Of a stretch of 64,000 nt of DNA, positions 46,421 through 55,545 are shown in pieces (position 1 is the first letter of the stretch; each line of letters begins with the position of its first letter). The position numbers and the translations under genes are program-made. Source of the stretch: Mycobacterium basiliense (lineage in GTDB: Bacteria; Actinomycetota; Actinomycetes; Mycobacteriales; Mycobacteriaceae); contig NZ_LR130759.1 in the NCBI RefSeq assembly GCF_900292015.1, positions 4,774,001-4,838,000 of the forward strand. Direction: 5' to 3'. The notes beneath the pieces were generated by a model. The model saw only the letters and a program-made list of their open reading frames with translations. It was not told where the DNA came from and made no database searches.

Positions 46421-47182
46421 TCAACCGTGACCAGGGATGGCCTCGCTGAACAGCGCCCCCGCCTCAGCTGCGACCCGCGGTATACCCAGGGATTGCAATA
46501 TCTTCCACGACGTCGCGGTGGCCGCCGAAATCACCGGTAGATCCAGCGCCGCCTCAGCCGCGGGGATAGCCGCCAGCGAGGGCATTTGAACGCAGGCCGA
46601 CAGCACGACGGTGTCGACACCTCGCGTGTCGAGGCCTCGGGCGATGTCTGGTAGGCGCCTCGGATCGAGGCGACCCACCGCGCGGTTGTCGTCCACCTCG
46701 AGGCTGATCGCATCCTTCACCTCGATACCTTCGGCTTCGAGGTAGTCGACCACCTGTGCCGTGAGCGGCTTCATGTAGGGGGCTACCATCGCGATCTTCT
46801 TGGCGCCGAGCTGGTGGAGGCCTTCGACGAGGGCACCGGCGCTGGAGATGACCGCAACGGCGTCGCCGGCTTGAGACGCCATCTTGGTCAGGCGTTCTTC
46901 GATTTCGTGGTGAGCGTTCGTTCCCTGCGCCATGACGGCCACCAAGCAGGCGTAGGCCATCACATCCACCCCAGCATCGGCCAACTCGGCCGTTGCCCGT
47001 TCCGCATCGGCATTCATCGCAGCAAGTTGTTGCGGATCAACCTTTTTCATTCGCATGCGATTGGCGTGGAAGGTGAATTGATCGCCGGTGGCCGCACCGT
47101 TGGCCCGCAGCACAGCGGGCACCTCGGATTCCATTGTTGTGTTCGAACTGGGCACGAGTAGGCCGACTCGATAGCTCGACAT
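46421..47182 (-). CDS. Maleate isomerase / aspartate-glutamate racemase superfamily enzyme
   Basis: The protein of about 253 residues has VGLLVPSSNTTMESE, and the two catalytic cysteines of the family in YACLVAVMAQG (about C79) and LSACVQMPSL (about C196). These fit maleate cis-trans isomerase, and related arylmalonate decarboxylases keep only one of them. Two ATGs lie in tandem; the second (47182) has AAAGGAG at proper distance. It is convergent with the cellulase gene. No nicotinate-degradation genes are adjacent, so the physiological substrate is open. Confidence 0.88.
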   Translation of the reverse strand: MSSYRVGLLVPSSNTTMESEVPAVLRANGAATGDQFTFHANRMRMKKVDPQQLAAMNADAERATAELADAGVDVMAYACLVAVMAQGTNAHHEIEERLTKMASQAGDAVAVISSAGALVEGLHQLGAKKIAMVAPYMKPLTAQVVDYLEAEGIEVKDAISLEVDDNRAVGRLDPRRLPDIARGLDTRGVDTVVLSACVQMPSLAAIPAAEAALDLPVISAATATSWKILQSLGIPRVAAEAGALFSEAIPGHG

Positions 47183-47571
47183 CATTTCTCCTTTGAGAAA
47201 CAGTCCTAGCCGAATCCTTCGCGCAGCGGGCTTCAGCCAGTTGGTGCACGACGCGACACCGGCGAGCGCAGCCGAACGCTGAGCCGACTCGCGTCGACCG
47301 GCACAAATCTACTCAGATCCGAGCCAGCCTGCGGTGAATTCCCCGAAACCGGGCCCGCCATGATTGACCCGAGGGCGTGCGCCGGCGCGCCGGTGGCGTG
47401 GGCGCCGCTGACACCAACCTTCATGCAGGTGAAGGCGTTGGCAGACTCCAGCGGCCGGCGCCCTGGCCGGCGCGGTCCCGACGAATACACGGTGCATGGA
47501 CGCGTCAATGATCAAGCCAACGGGCTACAGCGATAAGCTAGGCGCCTTATCGCCAACAAGGATGCAGGTAC
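47183..47571. other. 389-bp divergent intergenic region
   Basis: This lies between the maleate isomerase-like gene and the MarR gene. Apart from the inverted repeat at 47530-47553 I see no gene or RNA. Confidence 0.5.
47530..47553. promoter_or_regulatory. Inverted repeat, candidate MarR operator
   Basis: Perfect 8-bp arms GCGATAAG and CTTATCGC are separated by 8 bases, ending 18 bases before the GTG of the MarR gene. The position suits autoregulation. Confidence 0.65.
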
Positions 47572-48159
47572 GTGACGAAGCGCGGCGCCGCTGATCGACC
47601 GCCGAGTCGAGCCGAGTTGGAACGGCTATTGTCAGCCGATCTGAGGGAGATCACCGGCCATTCCGACCGGGTGGGCCGTCACTACGCGCGTCAACACGAT
47701 CTGACCCACGGGGATTTTCAGGCATTGCTGCACATCATGATCGCCGAGTCCGCGGGCCAACCGTTGACGCCGGCGCAACTAAGTCAGCGCCTAGACGTCT
47801 CCGCGGCGGCGATCACGTATTTCGCCGATCGAATGATCGAGGCCGGACACATTCGGCGCGAGCCGGATCCAGCGGATCGCCGAAAGTCGCTGCTTTGCTT
47901 TGAGAACAGCACACTGGATTTGGCTCACGAGTTCTTCCTGCCGCTGGGTCAACACATCCAGTCGGCCATGGCTGACATATCCGATCGGGATCTGCTGGTC
48001 GCTCACCGGGTGTTCGTCGCGATGATCACCGCGATGTCGACGTTCGAGAACGAACTGTATGCGCCGCCCGAAGACGCGTCGGCACCCACCGAGAATGCAG
48101 CGCCGGCCACCGCCGGTCGCCGGCGAAGGCCGGCGGGCAAAGCCAAAACCACCGGCTAG
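47572..48159 (+). CDS. MarR-family transcriptional regulator
   Basis: The 195-residue protein has a winged-helix domain (LTPAQLSQRLDVSAAAITYFADRMIEAG) followed by the wing REPDPADRRKSLLCF, typical of MarR. The C-terminal 40 residues are Ala/Pro/Arg-rich and probably disordered. The start is a GTG; an inverted repeat lies just upstream. It is divergent from the maleate isomerase-like gene and convergent with fni, so the isomerase gene is its most likely target. The ligand is unknown. Confidence 0.9.
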   Translation: MTKRGAADRPPSRAELERLLSADLREITGHSDRVGRHYARQHDLTHGDFQALLHIMIAESAGQPLTPAQLSQRLDVSAAAITYFADRMIEAGHIRREPDPADRRKSLLCFENSTLDLAHEFFLPLGQHIQSAMADISDRDLLVAHRVFVAMITAMSTFENELYAPPEDASAPTENAAPATAGRRRRPAGKAKTTG

Positions 48160-48166
48160 CGCTGGG

Positions 48167-49213
48167 TTACGAGAGCGGGGACACGCCGACCGCGCGCAAC
48201 GCCGGCAGGTCTGGCGCGCCGCAGCAGTGCAGGCAGATGCGCAGCTCCTCGATGAATCGCTGCAGCCAGTCCTCGACGGCGGCGACGGAGTCGATCGCGA
48301 GCCCCAGCAGCGGGCGAGCCATCGCGACCACGTCGGCGCCCATGGCGAGCGCCTTGGCCGCGTCCATTCCCGTGCGGATACCTCCAGAGCCGACCAGCGG
48401 GATAGTCGGCAGCTCATGGCGCACCTCGAGAATCGCCTGGGCCGTCGGTATGCCCCAGTTGGCCAGATCCGGGTAGCGCAGCTCTCCGTAGCGGACCAAC
48501 TGCTCGACCTTCGACCACGACGTGCCCCCCGCACCGGCCACGTCGATGCCCGCCACCGGCGGCCCGCCGGGCCACTGACGCAGTTGCGCGACCGCTGCCG
48601 CGCCGATTCCGTGGCCAACCTCTTTGAGTAGCAATGGATAATCCAGCACATCAGCGGCCTCTTGCAGCCTGTTCAACGACCCGGAAAAGTCGGTGTCGCC
48701 GTTGTGCTGCATCGCCTCCTGCAAGGAGTTGGTGTGCACCGCAAGGACATTTGCGCCGGTGCGGTCCAATGCTTTGGCGATGTCGGGTGCGGCGGCCTTA
48801 GTCAACTGGGCGATCCCTATGTTGCCGATCAACAACACGTCGGGTGCGACGTCACGAACGGCGAACGTTGCCGCGGCCTGCTCACCTCGAGCGCCGTCGA
48901 GCATGATCCGCTGCGAGCCAAGCATCATCCCGATACCGAGCCGCTGGGCCGCTTCCGCCAGATTGCGGTTGATCGTTGCCGACAGCTCGGCGCCGCCCGT
49001 CATCGCACCGATCAGAATCGGCGCCTGCAGGCGCGCACCAAAGAATTCCGTCGACAAGTCGATGTCAGCCAGGCTGGTTTGGGTCAGCGCGTTGAGCGGC
49101 AGCCGGTATCGCTCCAACCCGGTGGTTACTCCTACGTAGTCAACGTCGCCGGTCAAACAGACATCGATGTGGCGGCGCTTGCGAATCGACAACTCGGCCG
49201 GATCGTTTGTCAC
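48167..49213 (-). CDS. fni: Type 2 isopentenyl-diphosphate isomerase
   Basis: The 348-residue FMN enzyme has [61 protein letters not shown] and [14 protein letters not shown], all diagnostic of type 2 IPP isomerase. It interconverts IPP and DMAPP for isoprenoid synthesis. In photochromogenic mycobacteria such a gene sits near carotenoid genes, but no crt gene is seen here. It converges with the MarR gene, 7 bases apart. Confidence 0.95.
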   Translation of the reverse strand: MTNDPAELSIRKRRHIDVCLTGDVDYVGVTTGLERYRLPLNALTQTSLADIDLSTEFFGARLQAPILIGAMTGGAELSATINRNLAEAAQRLGIGMMLGSQRIMLDGARGEQAAATFAVRDVAPDVLLIGNIGIAQLTKAAAPDIAKALDRTGANVLAVHTNSLQEAMQHNGDTDFSGSLNRLQEAADVLDYPLLLKEVGHGIGAAAVAQLRQWPGGPPVAGIDVAGAGGTSWSKVEQLVRYGELRYPDLANWGIPTAQAILEVRHELPTIPLVGSGGIRTGMDAAKALAMGADVVAMARPLLGLAIDSVAAVEDWLQRFIEELRICLHCCGAPDLPALRAVGVSPLS

Positions 49214-49678
49214 TAGGCATCAACCGTCGTCGTCAGGATCCTTGTCGCCGCAATTGGGCCGAACCCAGTACTAGCGGTGACGTCCTTATTGCTCTTAGCG
49301 AGCGCGCAGCGTGGAGACCAATTTCGGTTTCCTGACAACACGAGTCCTTTGCGGGATTGCCAACGTTGCTAGGCACACTACGCTACACGCATGATCTTGT
49401 TAAGTAACTGAAGTTTCCGCTGGTAAGCAATGCGTTAAGGCCGATCACCATTCGAGATGGCGCCACATGTCGATTTTGCCATCCAAACGGGCGGTGAGGC
49501 TCATTGCAGCGACCGAATCCGAAGGTGGCCAGCGGCTGGACAAAGCCGCTGGCCACCGCCAATCAAGTTCCGCACCGCCTACTCAACCCAACGGCGCCGG
49601 GTGCGCGGCGGTCGCGAAGCCTTATCGAATCTCATGGGGCCGTCAAGAATGCCGGGTCAGCACCGGCAGTCCCGGCGG
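49214..49678. other. 465-bp intergenic region with one strong hairpin
   Basis: This lies between the fni start and the 3' end of a small secreted-protein gene. It should carry the fni promoter. I see no gene; the hairpin at 49524-49557 is the only clear structure. Confidence 0.5.
49524..49557. terminator. Perfect 14-bp hairpin, possible terminator
   Basis: GGTGGCCAGCGGCT and AGCCGCTGGCCACC pair perfectly with a 6-base loop. It lies about 120 bases beyond the stop of the minus-strand secreted-protein gene. No T-run follows on either strand, so it would be an actinobacterial-type I-shaped terminator or an RNA structure. Confidence 0.55.
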
Positions 49679-49915
49679 TCAGGCCAGACCGTTGCGCATT
49701 CCCCGAAGTAGATCTTCGTGCACCGCGGGACCCTCGGGCGCTAGTTCGCCGCAGTTGCAGCTGAAGCCGCCGAACGGGTTCGGCTCCTCGATGACCGGGT
49801 TCGGTTCGGCGCTGGCCGGTGCCGCCGCCCACAAGACGCAGCCGACAGCGATAGCGGCACTGGCCGATGCCTTTTTGATCACTCGGCGGCATCCGTGTTT
49901 GGTTTCAATCTTCAT
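49679..49915 (-). CDS. Small secreted protein
   Basis: The 78-residue protein has a basic N-terminus, a hydrophobic helix and an ASA cleavage site near residue 36. The mature part is about 42 residues with NPFGGFSCNCGELAP, containing a CxC pair, and a C-terminal EDLLRGMRNGLA. Short exported proteins with a similar proline-rich NPFGG/CxC pattern are common in mycobacteria, but no function is known. It is monocistronic. Confidence 0.75.
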   Translation of the reverse strand: MKIETKHGCRRVIKKASASAAIAVGCVLWAAAPASAEPNPVIEEPNPFGGFSCNCGELAPEGPAVHEDLLRGMRNGLA

Positions 49916-50054
49916 CGCACCCGCACCTCGGATCCATATTTTGCCAATCGCACAGCCGATCGTTCCCCGTGAACGGGGAGCTGATTGCCACAGTATTTTT
50001 GGGCAGACGGCCTCTCAAGCGAACTGCAAACACACATCGAAAACCCATACCCGC

Positions 50055-50153
50055 AGCGTTCTCGGTCTTTGTACATTGGAGAACGCTATGAAGGCGGCGG
50101 GGCAGCGCGCTGGGCGCCCACCCGACCTTTCGCCGGTTCGGCGGCGCGAGTAG
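50055..50153 (+). promoter_or_regulatory. Inverted repeat and possible 21-codon leader peptide before the SDR operon
   Basis: AGCGTTCTC (50055-50063) and GAGAACGCT (50079-50087) are perfect 9-bp arms. The second arm overlaps a GGAG ribosome-binding site and runs up to an ATG at 50088 that opens a 21-codon frame ending at 50153. A stem here would hide that site. It may be an operator, or a translational leader for the SDR operon. Confidence 0.4.
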
Positions 50154-50216
50154 CTGCGTTAATCGAAGAGTGCAACCTCTTGAGAGGGCCTGCGCAACCG
50201 TGTGACGATTGCCACA

Positions 50217-51239
50217 ATGTCCGACCTTAGGAACAAGGCGTCCGACCTTAAAAATATGGCGTCCGACCTTGGAAACAAAACATCCGACCTTAGGAACAAG
50301 GCGTATGACCTTCGAGGCAAGGCCGCGGTCGTCACCGGTGGCGCCGGCGGCATCGGCCTGGCCATGGGCCGGCGGTTCGGCCAAGAGGGCATGGCGGTGG
50401 TGCTGGCCGATGTCCTCGCCGCACCACTTCAGCAAGCGACCCGGGCACTCGCCGGCGAGGGCATCGAGGTCGCCGGCGTGGTTACCGACGTGACGGACTA
50501 TTCCTCGGTCGAGTCGCTGGCCAAAGAGGTGCTCCACCGATTCGGTGCGGTGCACGTGGTTTGCAACAACGCCGGCACGGGCGGGGTGTCCGAGGGATAC
50601 ATGTGGGAACACGACCTTGCCGACTGGCGCTGGGGGATCGACGTCAACGTGTTGGGCGTCGTCCACGGAATCAAGGCATTCGTGCCCATCCTGCTCAAAC
50701 AGGGCGAAGGACACGTGGTCAACACCTGCTCGGGCAACGGCGGATTCGCACCGATTGCCCGGGGGGCCACGGGCGGGCCGGCGATGGCGGTCTACCCAAT
50801 GACCAAGGCCGCGGTGCTCTGCCTGACCGAGAGTCTCTACACCCACCTGGAGATGACGGGTACGCGGGTGCGCGCGCATGTTCTTTTTCCCAGCGGCTTC
50901 TTGAACACCGGCATCTGGGAGTCGTGGCGGCATCGGCCCGAGCGCTACGCCGCGACCCAGGAACGTCGCACACCCGAGCAGACGCTGGCCGCGGTCCTGA
51001 GTCGTTTCGAGGCCGCCGGTGGGCGCGTCGAGTTCACCCCGCTGGAGACGGTCGCCGACCAGGTCGTGGCGGGAATTCAGGCGGACCGCTTCTGGATGAT
51101 GGGTCCGCCCTCACCGGCCGAGGAGGTCGTGACCCGCAAGGCCGCATCGATTCGCGCTCGCAGCGACCCCGACTACCTGGTGGATGTCCTCGGCCGGAGC
51201 ACCGCGAGGGAGCCGGAAACCGAAGGAGGAAAGCGTTGA
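50217..51239 (+). CDS. Short-chain dehydrogenase with N-terminal heptad tandem repeat
   Basis: An SDR of about 340 residues has VVTGGAGGIGLAMGRRFG, NNAGTGG, VNTCSGNGG with the catalytic Ser, and YPMTKAAV as Tyr-Lys. Before the Rossmann fold come five heptads of the form SDLRNKA/YDLRGKA coded by a 21-bp tandem repeat. The ATG at 50217 is used; a GTG at 50202 is also in frame, and neither has a good ribosome-binding site. It is the first of four genes packed head to tail. The C-terminal 80 residues extend beyond the core SDR fold. Substrate unknown. Confidence 0.88.
   Translation: MSDLRNKASDLKNMASDLGNKTSDLRNKAYDLRGKAAVVTGGAGGIGLAMGRRFGQEGMAVVLADVLAAPLQQATRALAGEGIEVAGVVTDVTDYSSVESLAKEVLHRFGAVHVVCNNAGTGGVSEGYMWEHDLADWRWGIDVNVLGVVHGIKAFVPILLKQGEGHVVNTCSGNGGFAPIARGATGGPAMAVYPMTKAAVLCLTESLYTHLEMTGTRVRAHVLFPSGFLNTGIWESWRHRPERYAATQERRTPEQTLAAVLSRFEAAGGRVEFTPLETVADQVVAGIQADRFWMMGPPSPAEEVVTRKAASIRARSDPDYLVDVLGRSTAREPETEGGKR
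50220..50324 (+). repeat. 21-bp in-frame tandem repeat, five copies
   Basis: Units start at 50220, 50241, 50262, 50283 and 50304. Each begins with TCCGACCTT or a close variant. Units 1 and 4 are identical; the last blends into the start of the conserved SDR fold. It looks like a coding minisatellite that grew from the DLRGKA segment. Confidence 0.9.
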
Positions 51240-52039
51240 GTACCAACGTAGTTCGCTATGGTCCACGGCCGCCCGAGGAGCAAGTCGACCATGAGATCGA
51301 CGCCACCAAGGCGCCCATCGCCACCGAAGCGGTGACCGTCGCCTACCTCACCGATCCGGACATCGTCGCCGCGGTGCTGCCCAAGCCGCTACAGCCCGCT
51401 GACGAACCACTGGTACGGGTGCAGCTTCAGCGGGTTCGGATAGCCGGCAGGCCGCCGTTTGGATCGGCGGTGTTTTCGGTGACCGCCCAGCACGGCGAAC
51501 GCCAGGGCGACTATCCGCTCTTCATGCCGCAATCCACCGAGCAATCGGTCACGGGTGGGCGCGAAACCTTCGGCGAGCCCAAGAAGCTGGCCCACATCGA
51601 AGTGGCACGCGACGGCGGGAGCGTCAGCGCAACCGTGGACCGGATGGGCTATCAGCTCATGAGCGTCGAGGGCAGGGTCATCGACCCGGTGGAGTTGCCG
51701 CCCGACCAGGTGAACGCCGAGTTCTATTTCAAGTTCCTGCGCGCCCCCGACGGCAGCGGCCTAACCGACCCCCACCTGGTGTACGGCGAATACCATCGCC
51801 ACTACGAGCTGCTGGAGAACATCGACGGCACTTTCGAGCTGGGCGAGTCACCCTTTGACCCGGTGGCCGACATCGTGATTCGCGAGATCAGCTCGATCAC
51901 CTGGTGCCGTCGACGCACCATCCAGGTGGGCCGGATCGCCGCGCGAGTGCCCCAGGAGTGGCTACTGCCCTACGTGCACCAGCGCTACGACGATCCGGCT
52001 TTAGCTGCGGCCTCGGACACCGAGCCGGCTCGGGTATAG
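51236..52039 (+). CDS. Acetoacetate decarboxylase-family protein
   Basis: The 267-residue protein resembles the acetoacetate decarboxylase family, with a candidate Schiff-base lysine in GEPKKLAHIE and YPLFMPQST ahead of it. The start is a TTG overlapping the SDR stop (TTGA) and preceded by AAGGAGG at the right distance. Some family members are not decarboxylases but hydratases or aldolases, so the reaction is uncertain. It is followed within 4 bases by an amidohydrolase gene, so all four genes are probably one pathway. Confidence 0.87.
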   Translation: MSTNVVRYGPRPPEEQVDHEIDATKAPIATEAVTVAYLTDPDIVAAVLPKPLQPADEPLVRVQLQRVRIAGRPPFGSAVFSVTAQHGERQGDYPLFMPQSTEQSVTGGRETFGEPKKLAHIEVARDGGSVSATVDRMGYQLMSVEGRVIDPVELPPDQVNAEFYFKFLRAPDGSGLTDPHLVYGEYHRHYELLENIDGTFELGESPFDPVADIVIREISSITWCRRRTIQVGRIAARVPQEWLLPYVHQRYDDPALAAASDTEPARV

Positions 52040-52042
52040 CGC

Positions 52043-53257
52043 ATGGACAGGTACACCGTCATCTCGGCCGACTGCCATGCCGGCGCCGATCTGCTGGACT
52101 ACCGCGAATACCTCGATCCGCGATACCGAGGGGAGTTCGACGGCTGGGCAAAGACGTTCGTGAACCCGTTCGGCGACCTTAGCGAGCCCGAGGCCGAGCG
52201 CAACTGGAATAGCGATCGGCGCAATGCCGAGCTGGATTCCGACGGTATCGCCGGGGAAGTCCTGTTCCCCAACACGGTGCCGCCGTTTTTTCCCCAGGGG
52301 AGCCTGGCCGCTCCCCCGCCGCAGACCGCCGGGGAGTTCGAGCTGCGCTGGGCCGGCCTGCGAGCGCACAATCGTTGGCTGGCCGATTTTTGCTCGTTGT
52401 CACCCGAGCGGCGGGCCGGGGTGGGTCAGATCCTGCTGGGGGACCTGGACCAGGCCGTCGCCGAAGTGGCGCAGATCGCCAAGCTGAGGTTGCGCGGCGG
52501 GGTGCTGCTGCCCGGGGTCGCGCCGGGTACCGGCATCCCCGCGCTCTACGCCGAACACTGGGAGCCGCTGTGGGTGGCCTGCGAAGAGGCGGGCGTGGTG
52601 GTCAACCACCACGGCGGCAACGCCGGACCGAGCCCAACCGACGGGTGGGATAGCTCGTTTGCCGTGTGGGTGTACGAGACGCACTGGTTTGCGCACCGGG
52701 CGCTGTGGCACCTGATCTTGAACGGCACACTCAATCGGCATCCGGACCTCACCCTGGTCTTCACCGAGCAAGGCAGCGGGTGGATACCGGCGACCCTCGA
52801 GTCGCTCGACGTGGCCACGGCCCGCTACGGGCGACCGAACTCGGCGATCGCCCGCTTCGCTGGGTCCACTGCCGGCTCGCTGCCGCTAAAGCCCAGTCAG
52901 TATTGGGCTCGCCAGTGTTATGTGGGCGCCAGCTTTCTGCGCCCGGTCGAGTGTGCGCAGCGCCATCGAATCGGCATCGACCGAATCATGTGGGGAGCCG
53001 ACTACCCGCACTTGGAGGGGACGACCCCCTACACCCGGGAGGCGTTGCGCCACACCTTCAGCGATGTGCCCGCCGACGAGGTGGCGGCCATGGTGGGCGG
53101 GAATGCGGCCGCGGTCTATGGGTTCGGCCTGCGGGCGCTCGCGCCGCTAGCCGATCGGATCGGCCCGACCGTAGCCGAGGTTGCCGAGCCGCTGCCGGTC
53201 GTGCCGGCCGACGCGAGCAGCACCGCATTCGAGCCCGACCCCATCCGAGCTTGGTGA
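52043..53257 (+). CDS. Amidohydrolase-family metalloenzyme (ACMSD-like), first copy
   Basis: The 404-residue TIM-barrel protein has VISADCHAGAD at the N-terminus, the NHHGGN metal-binding region, VFTEQGSGWIP, and IMWGADYPHLEGT near the end (metal Asp). These fit the amidohydrolase-2 family, which contains zinc decarboxylases and hydrolases. The N-terminal DxH reads ADCHAGA, weaker than the canonical HxH. It lies 3 bases after the decarboxylase-like gene. Confidence 0.9.
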   Translation: MDRYTVISADCHAGADLLDYREYLDPRYRGEFDGWAKTFVNPFGDLSEPEAERNWNSDRRNAELDSDGIAGEVLFPNTVPPFFPQGSLAAPPPQTAGEFELRWAGLRAHNRWLADFCSLSPERRAGVGQILLGDLDQAVAEVAQIAKLRLRGGVLLPGVAPGTGIPALYAEHWEPLWVACEEAGVVVNHHGGNAGPSPTDGWDSSFAVWVYETHWFAHRALWHLILNGTLNRHPDLTLVFTEQGSGWIPATLESLDVATARYGRPNSAIARFAGSTAGSLPLKPSQYWARQCYVGASFLRPVECAQRHRIGIDRIMWGADYPHLEGTTPYTREALRHTFSDVPADEVAAMVGGNAAAVYGFGLRALAPLADRIGPTVAEVAEPLPVVPADASSTAFEPDPIRAW

Positions 53258-53268
53258 AAGGACCTCCC

Positions 53269-54555
53269 ATGCATTCCCAAGCCCCCCTGGCCCATTATGT
53301 GATCATCTCTGCGGACTGCCACGCGGAGCTGCCGACCGAGCAGTATCGCGAGTACGTCGACCCGGAGTACCGGGAGGACTTCGAGGTCTACCTGGCCGAG
53401 AAGGCGGCGGCGTCGCAGGTCGGCGGGTTCATCGACGAGCAGTTTGCCGAGCAGTGGTTCTCCGAGCATGGTGATGGCATCGCCGGAGGCTGGGATGTGG
53501 GCTTGCGGGACAAGGAGCTCGACAGCGACGGGGTGGTCGGCGAGGTCATCTTCCCCGACGCCGATGCGGTATCCGGGGTCGCCGGGGCGCCATTCGGGGC
53601 CGGCCTGGCCCAGTCGGGTGCGCTCGACCCGCGGCGCGCCATGGCCGGGGCGCGGGCCCATAACCGCTGGTTGGCCGAGCTGTGCAGCCACAGCCCGGAG
53701 CGTCGAGCCGGGGTGGCGGTGGTGCCGATACTGGCCGACATCGATGCGGCGGTGGCCGAAATCGCCCGGGCGGCGGAGTCCGGGCTGCGCGGCGGGATCA
53801 TGATCCCGGCGCTTTGGGCCGGCTACCCGCCCTACCACGACCGTCGCTACGACCGGGTCTGGGCGGCGTGCCAGGACCTCCAGATGCCGGTGCACACCCA
53901 CGTCGGGGCCGCACCGTCGGAGGAGTACGGCGAGCACCTGGGCATCTATGTCACCGAGGTGCGTTGGTGGGGAGTCCGGCCCCTGTGGTTCGCCTTGTGG
54001 TCGGGGGTGTTCGAGCGCTTCCCGCGGCTGCGCTGGGGCGCCACCGAGTGCGGAGCGTTTTGGGCCAACGACCTGCTGTGGCTAATGGACACCAGGTACC
54101 TGCGTGAGCACTCGGCCAAGAAGATGAGCCGGCGGATGGAGGGCGATCTAACGATGCCGCCGTCGGCCTACTTTGATCGCAACTGCTTTATCGGGGCGAC
54201 CACCACCGAGCGCCGGGAGCTGGCGCGACGCTACGAGATCGGTGTATCCAACATGTTGTGGGGCAACGACTTTCCCCATCCGGAGGGGACCTGGCCGCAC
54301 ACTCGCGACTGGCTGCGACGCTCGTTTTGGGACATTCCCACCGAGGAGACCCGGCAGATCCTGGGTTTGGCGGCCGCCGAGGTGTACAACTTCGATCTGG
54401 TCGCGCTGGCTGCACTGGGCGAGCGCATCGGCCCTACCCCGGCTGATCTGGGCCAAGACGATGCGGTCAGTGTTCCCAAGTGGGAGGCGGCCCGGCTGGC
54501 TGGGCGCCATTGGCTCACGGGTGCCGAGCCATTGCCCGACCTGGTGCAAAACTGA
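53269..54555 (+). CDS. Amidohydrolase-family metalloenzyme (ACMSD-like), second copy
   Basis: The 428-residue protein is a paralogue of the preceding gene product, sharing IISADCHAELP, RAHNRWLAELCSHSPERRAGV, PVHTHVGA, and NMLWGNDFPHPEGTWP. The metal region reads HTHVG where the first copy has NHHGG. It ends the four-gene operon. The two amidohydrolases could act on successive intermediates or form a hetero-oligomer. The frame is open far upstream in antisense-free overlap with the first copy but the family start is at 53269. Confidence 0.9.
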   Translation: MHSQAPLAHYVIISADCHAELPTEQYREYVDPEYREDFEVYLAEKAAASQVGGFIDEQFAEQWFSEHGDGIAGGWDVGLRDKELDSDGVVGEVIFPDADAVSGVAGAPFGAGLAQSGALDPRRAMAGARAHNRWLAELCSHSPERRAGVAVVPILADIDAAVAEIARAAESGLRGGIMIPALWAGYPPYHDRRYDRVWAACQDLQMPVHTHVGAAPSEEYGEHLGIYVTEVRWWGVRPLWFALWSGVFERFPRLRWGATECGAFWANDLLWLMDTRYLREHSAKKMSRRMEGDLTMPPSAYFDRNCFIGATTTERRELARRYEIGVSNMLWGNDFPHPEGTWPHTRDWLRRSFWDIPTEETRQILGLAAAEVYNFDLVALAALGERIGPTPADLGQDDAVSVPKWEAARLAGRHWLTGAEPLPDLVQN

Positions 54556-54590
54556 GGTGTGGGCGAAACCTCCTTGAGCGCCGCAGCTGC

Positions 54591-54914
54591 CTAGCCCCTG
54601 GGAATTTCGGCCTTGTGCCGCGGACAGTACGCATCGATGCTCGCGCCGACGAAAAACCCGGAGTGAAAGGCGGGCATGTTGCTGCTGAGCAGCACATCGC
54701 TCACGACTTCTCCGGGCGTCAGGCCGTTGTCGAGTTTCACGCAGACGGTGTGACCGGCCTGAATCGCATGTCCGGAAGAAATATGGTCGGTGATGCCCTC
54801 GGAACTCAGCTCTGCCAAAAATTTGTCATCGATAGTGTCGGCATGAGCAATCGGGAATGGTGCCAGCAAACCAATCCCCGCGACCGCTATCGCCACGATC
54901 GAGCGAGCGAACAT
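54591..54914 (-). CDS. DUF732 secreted protein
   Basis: The 107-residue protein has a signal peptide (hydrophobic helix, AHA near residue 25) and the DUF732 domain with DDKFLAELSSEGI, AGHTVCVKLDNGLTP and a second cysteine in DAYCPRH, likely a disulfide pair. DUF732 proteins are small exported mycobacterial proteins of unknown function. It converges with the second amidohydrolase gene. Confidence 0.92.
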   Translation of the reverse strand: MFARSIVAIAVAGIGLLAPFPIAHADTIDDKFLAELSSEGITDHISSGHAIQAGHTVCVKLDNGLTPGEVVSDVLLSSNMPAFHSGFFVGASIDAYCPRHKAEIPRG

Positions 54915-55545
54915 TTACCGCGCTCCCTGAATTGTTTAGGTCGTAACGGACGCCACCTAGCCGCGGGCGCCACGTATCAAGTATGCCGCCAAGACTGTGC
55001 GGTTTATCGCGAAGTTCCAAGGGCGACAGGCATCGACAACCACTCCCCCTGGTCGATGGATCGTCATACACGATTTGTTCATGTGCCGGTCAACTTCCAT
55101 TTAGCGACATTTCGCGAAAAGTGATGGAGTCCAACATGGCAGCGACGACTCCGAAGCAACCTGGCCCCCGAGACCGACCCGAAGCCGTGACCCCGTTGGG
55201 AAGTGACTTCGTGTGCTGGTCGATTCGGCGTCATTCATCACGACGCGCCCGGTTGCGACCCGGGACGACGCACCAAATGACCTGAAGAGCAACGATATAT
55301 CCTTATCGGCGATACGCTGCGATCGCGGTGATCGACTTCTCGGCGTCATGGCCGCTTCCCGACTCCGGTTCGCCGTGGAGCCGCCGCGATGTCGCCGTCC
55401 GTTAAAGTTCGGCGCATCGAAGTTGCAGTAGTGTTGCACCCTACCGATCACGGATCTCGACTAGGCCGTCTTGCCCGGCGCGGGCTGCCCGACTAGCGCT
55501 GACGGTTCGGTCTCGATCAGAGGAACTAATCCACAGGGAAACGAA
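54915..55545. other. 631-bp intergenic region
   Basis: This lies between the DUF732 gene start and pstS3. It should contain both promoters. Short open frames on both strands show no protein-like sequence. I see no repeat, RNA or clear regulatory box, and did not find a convincing phosphate-control site. Confidence 0.5.

Noticed and set aside
50220..50324. Regularly spaced repeat considered as a CRISPR array
   Set aside because: Units are directly adjacent without spacers, in frame with an SDR gene, and only 21 bp long.
54915..55545. Small genes in the gap before pstS3
   Set aside because: Short frames on both strands have no ribosome-binding site, no family sequence and no codon bias that sets them apart.
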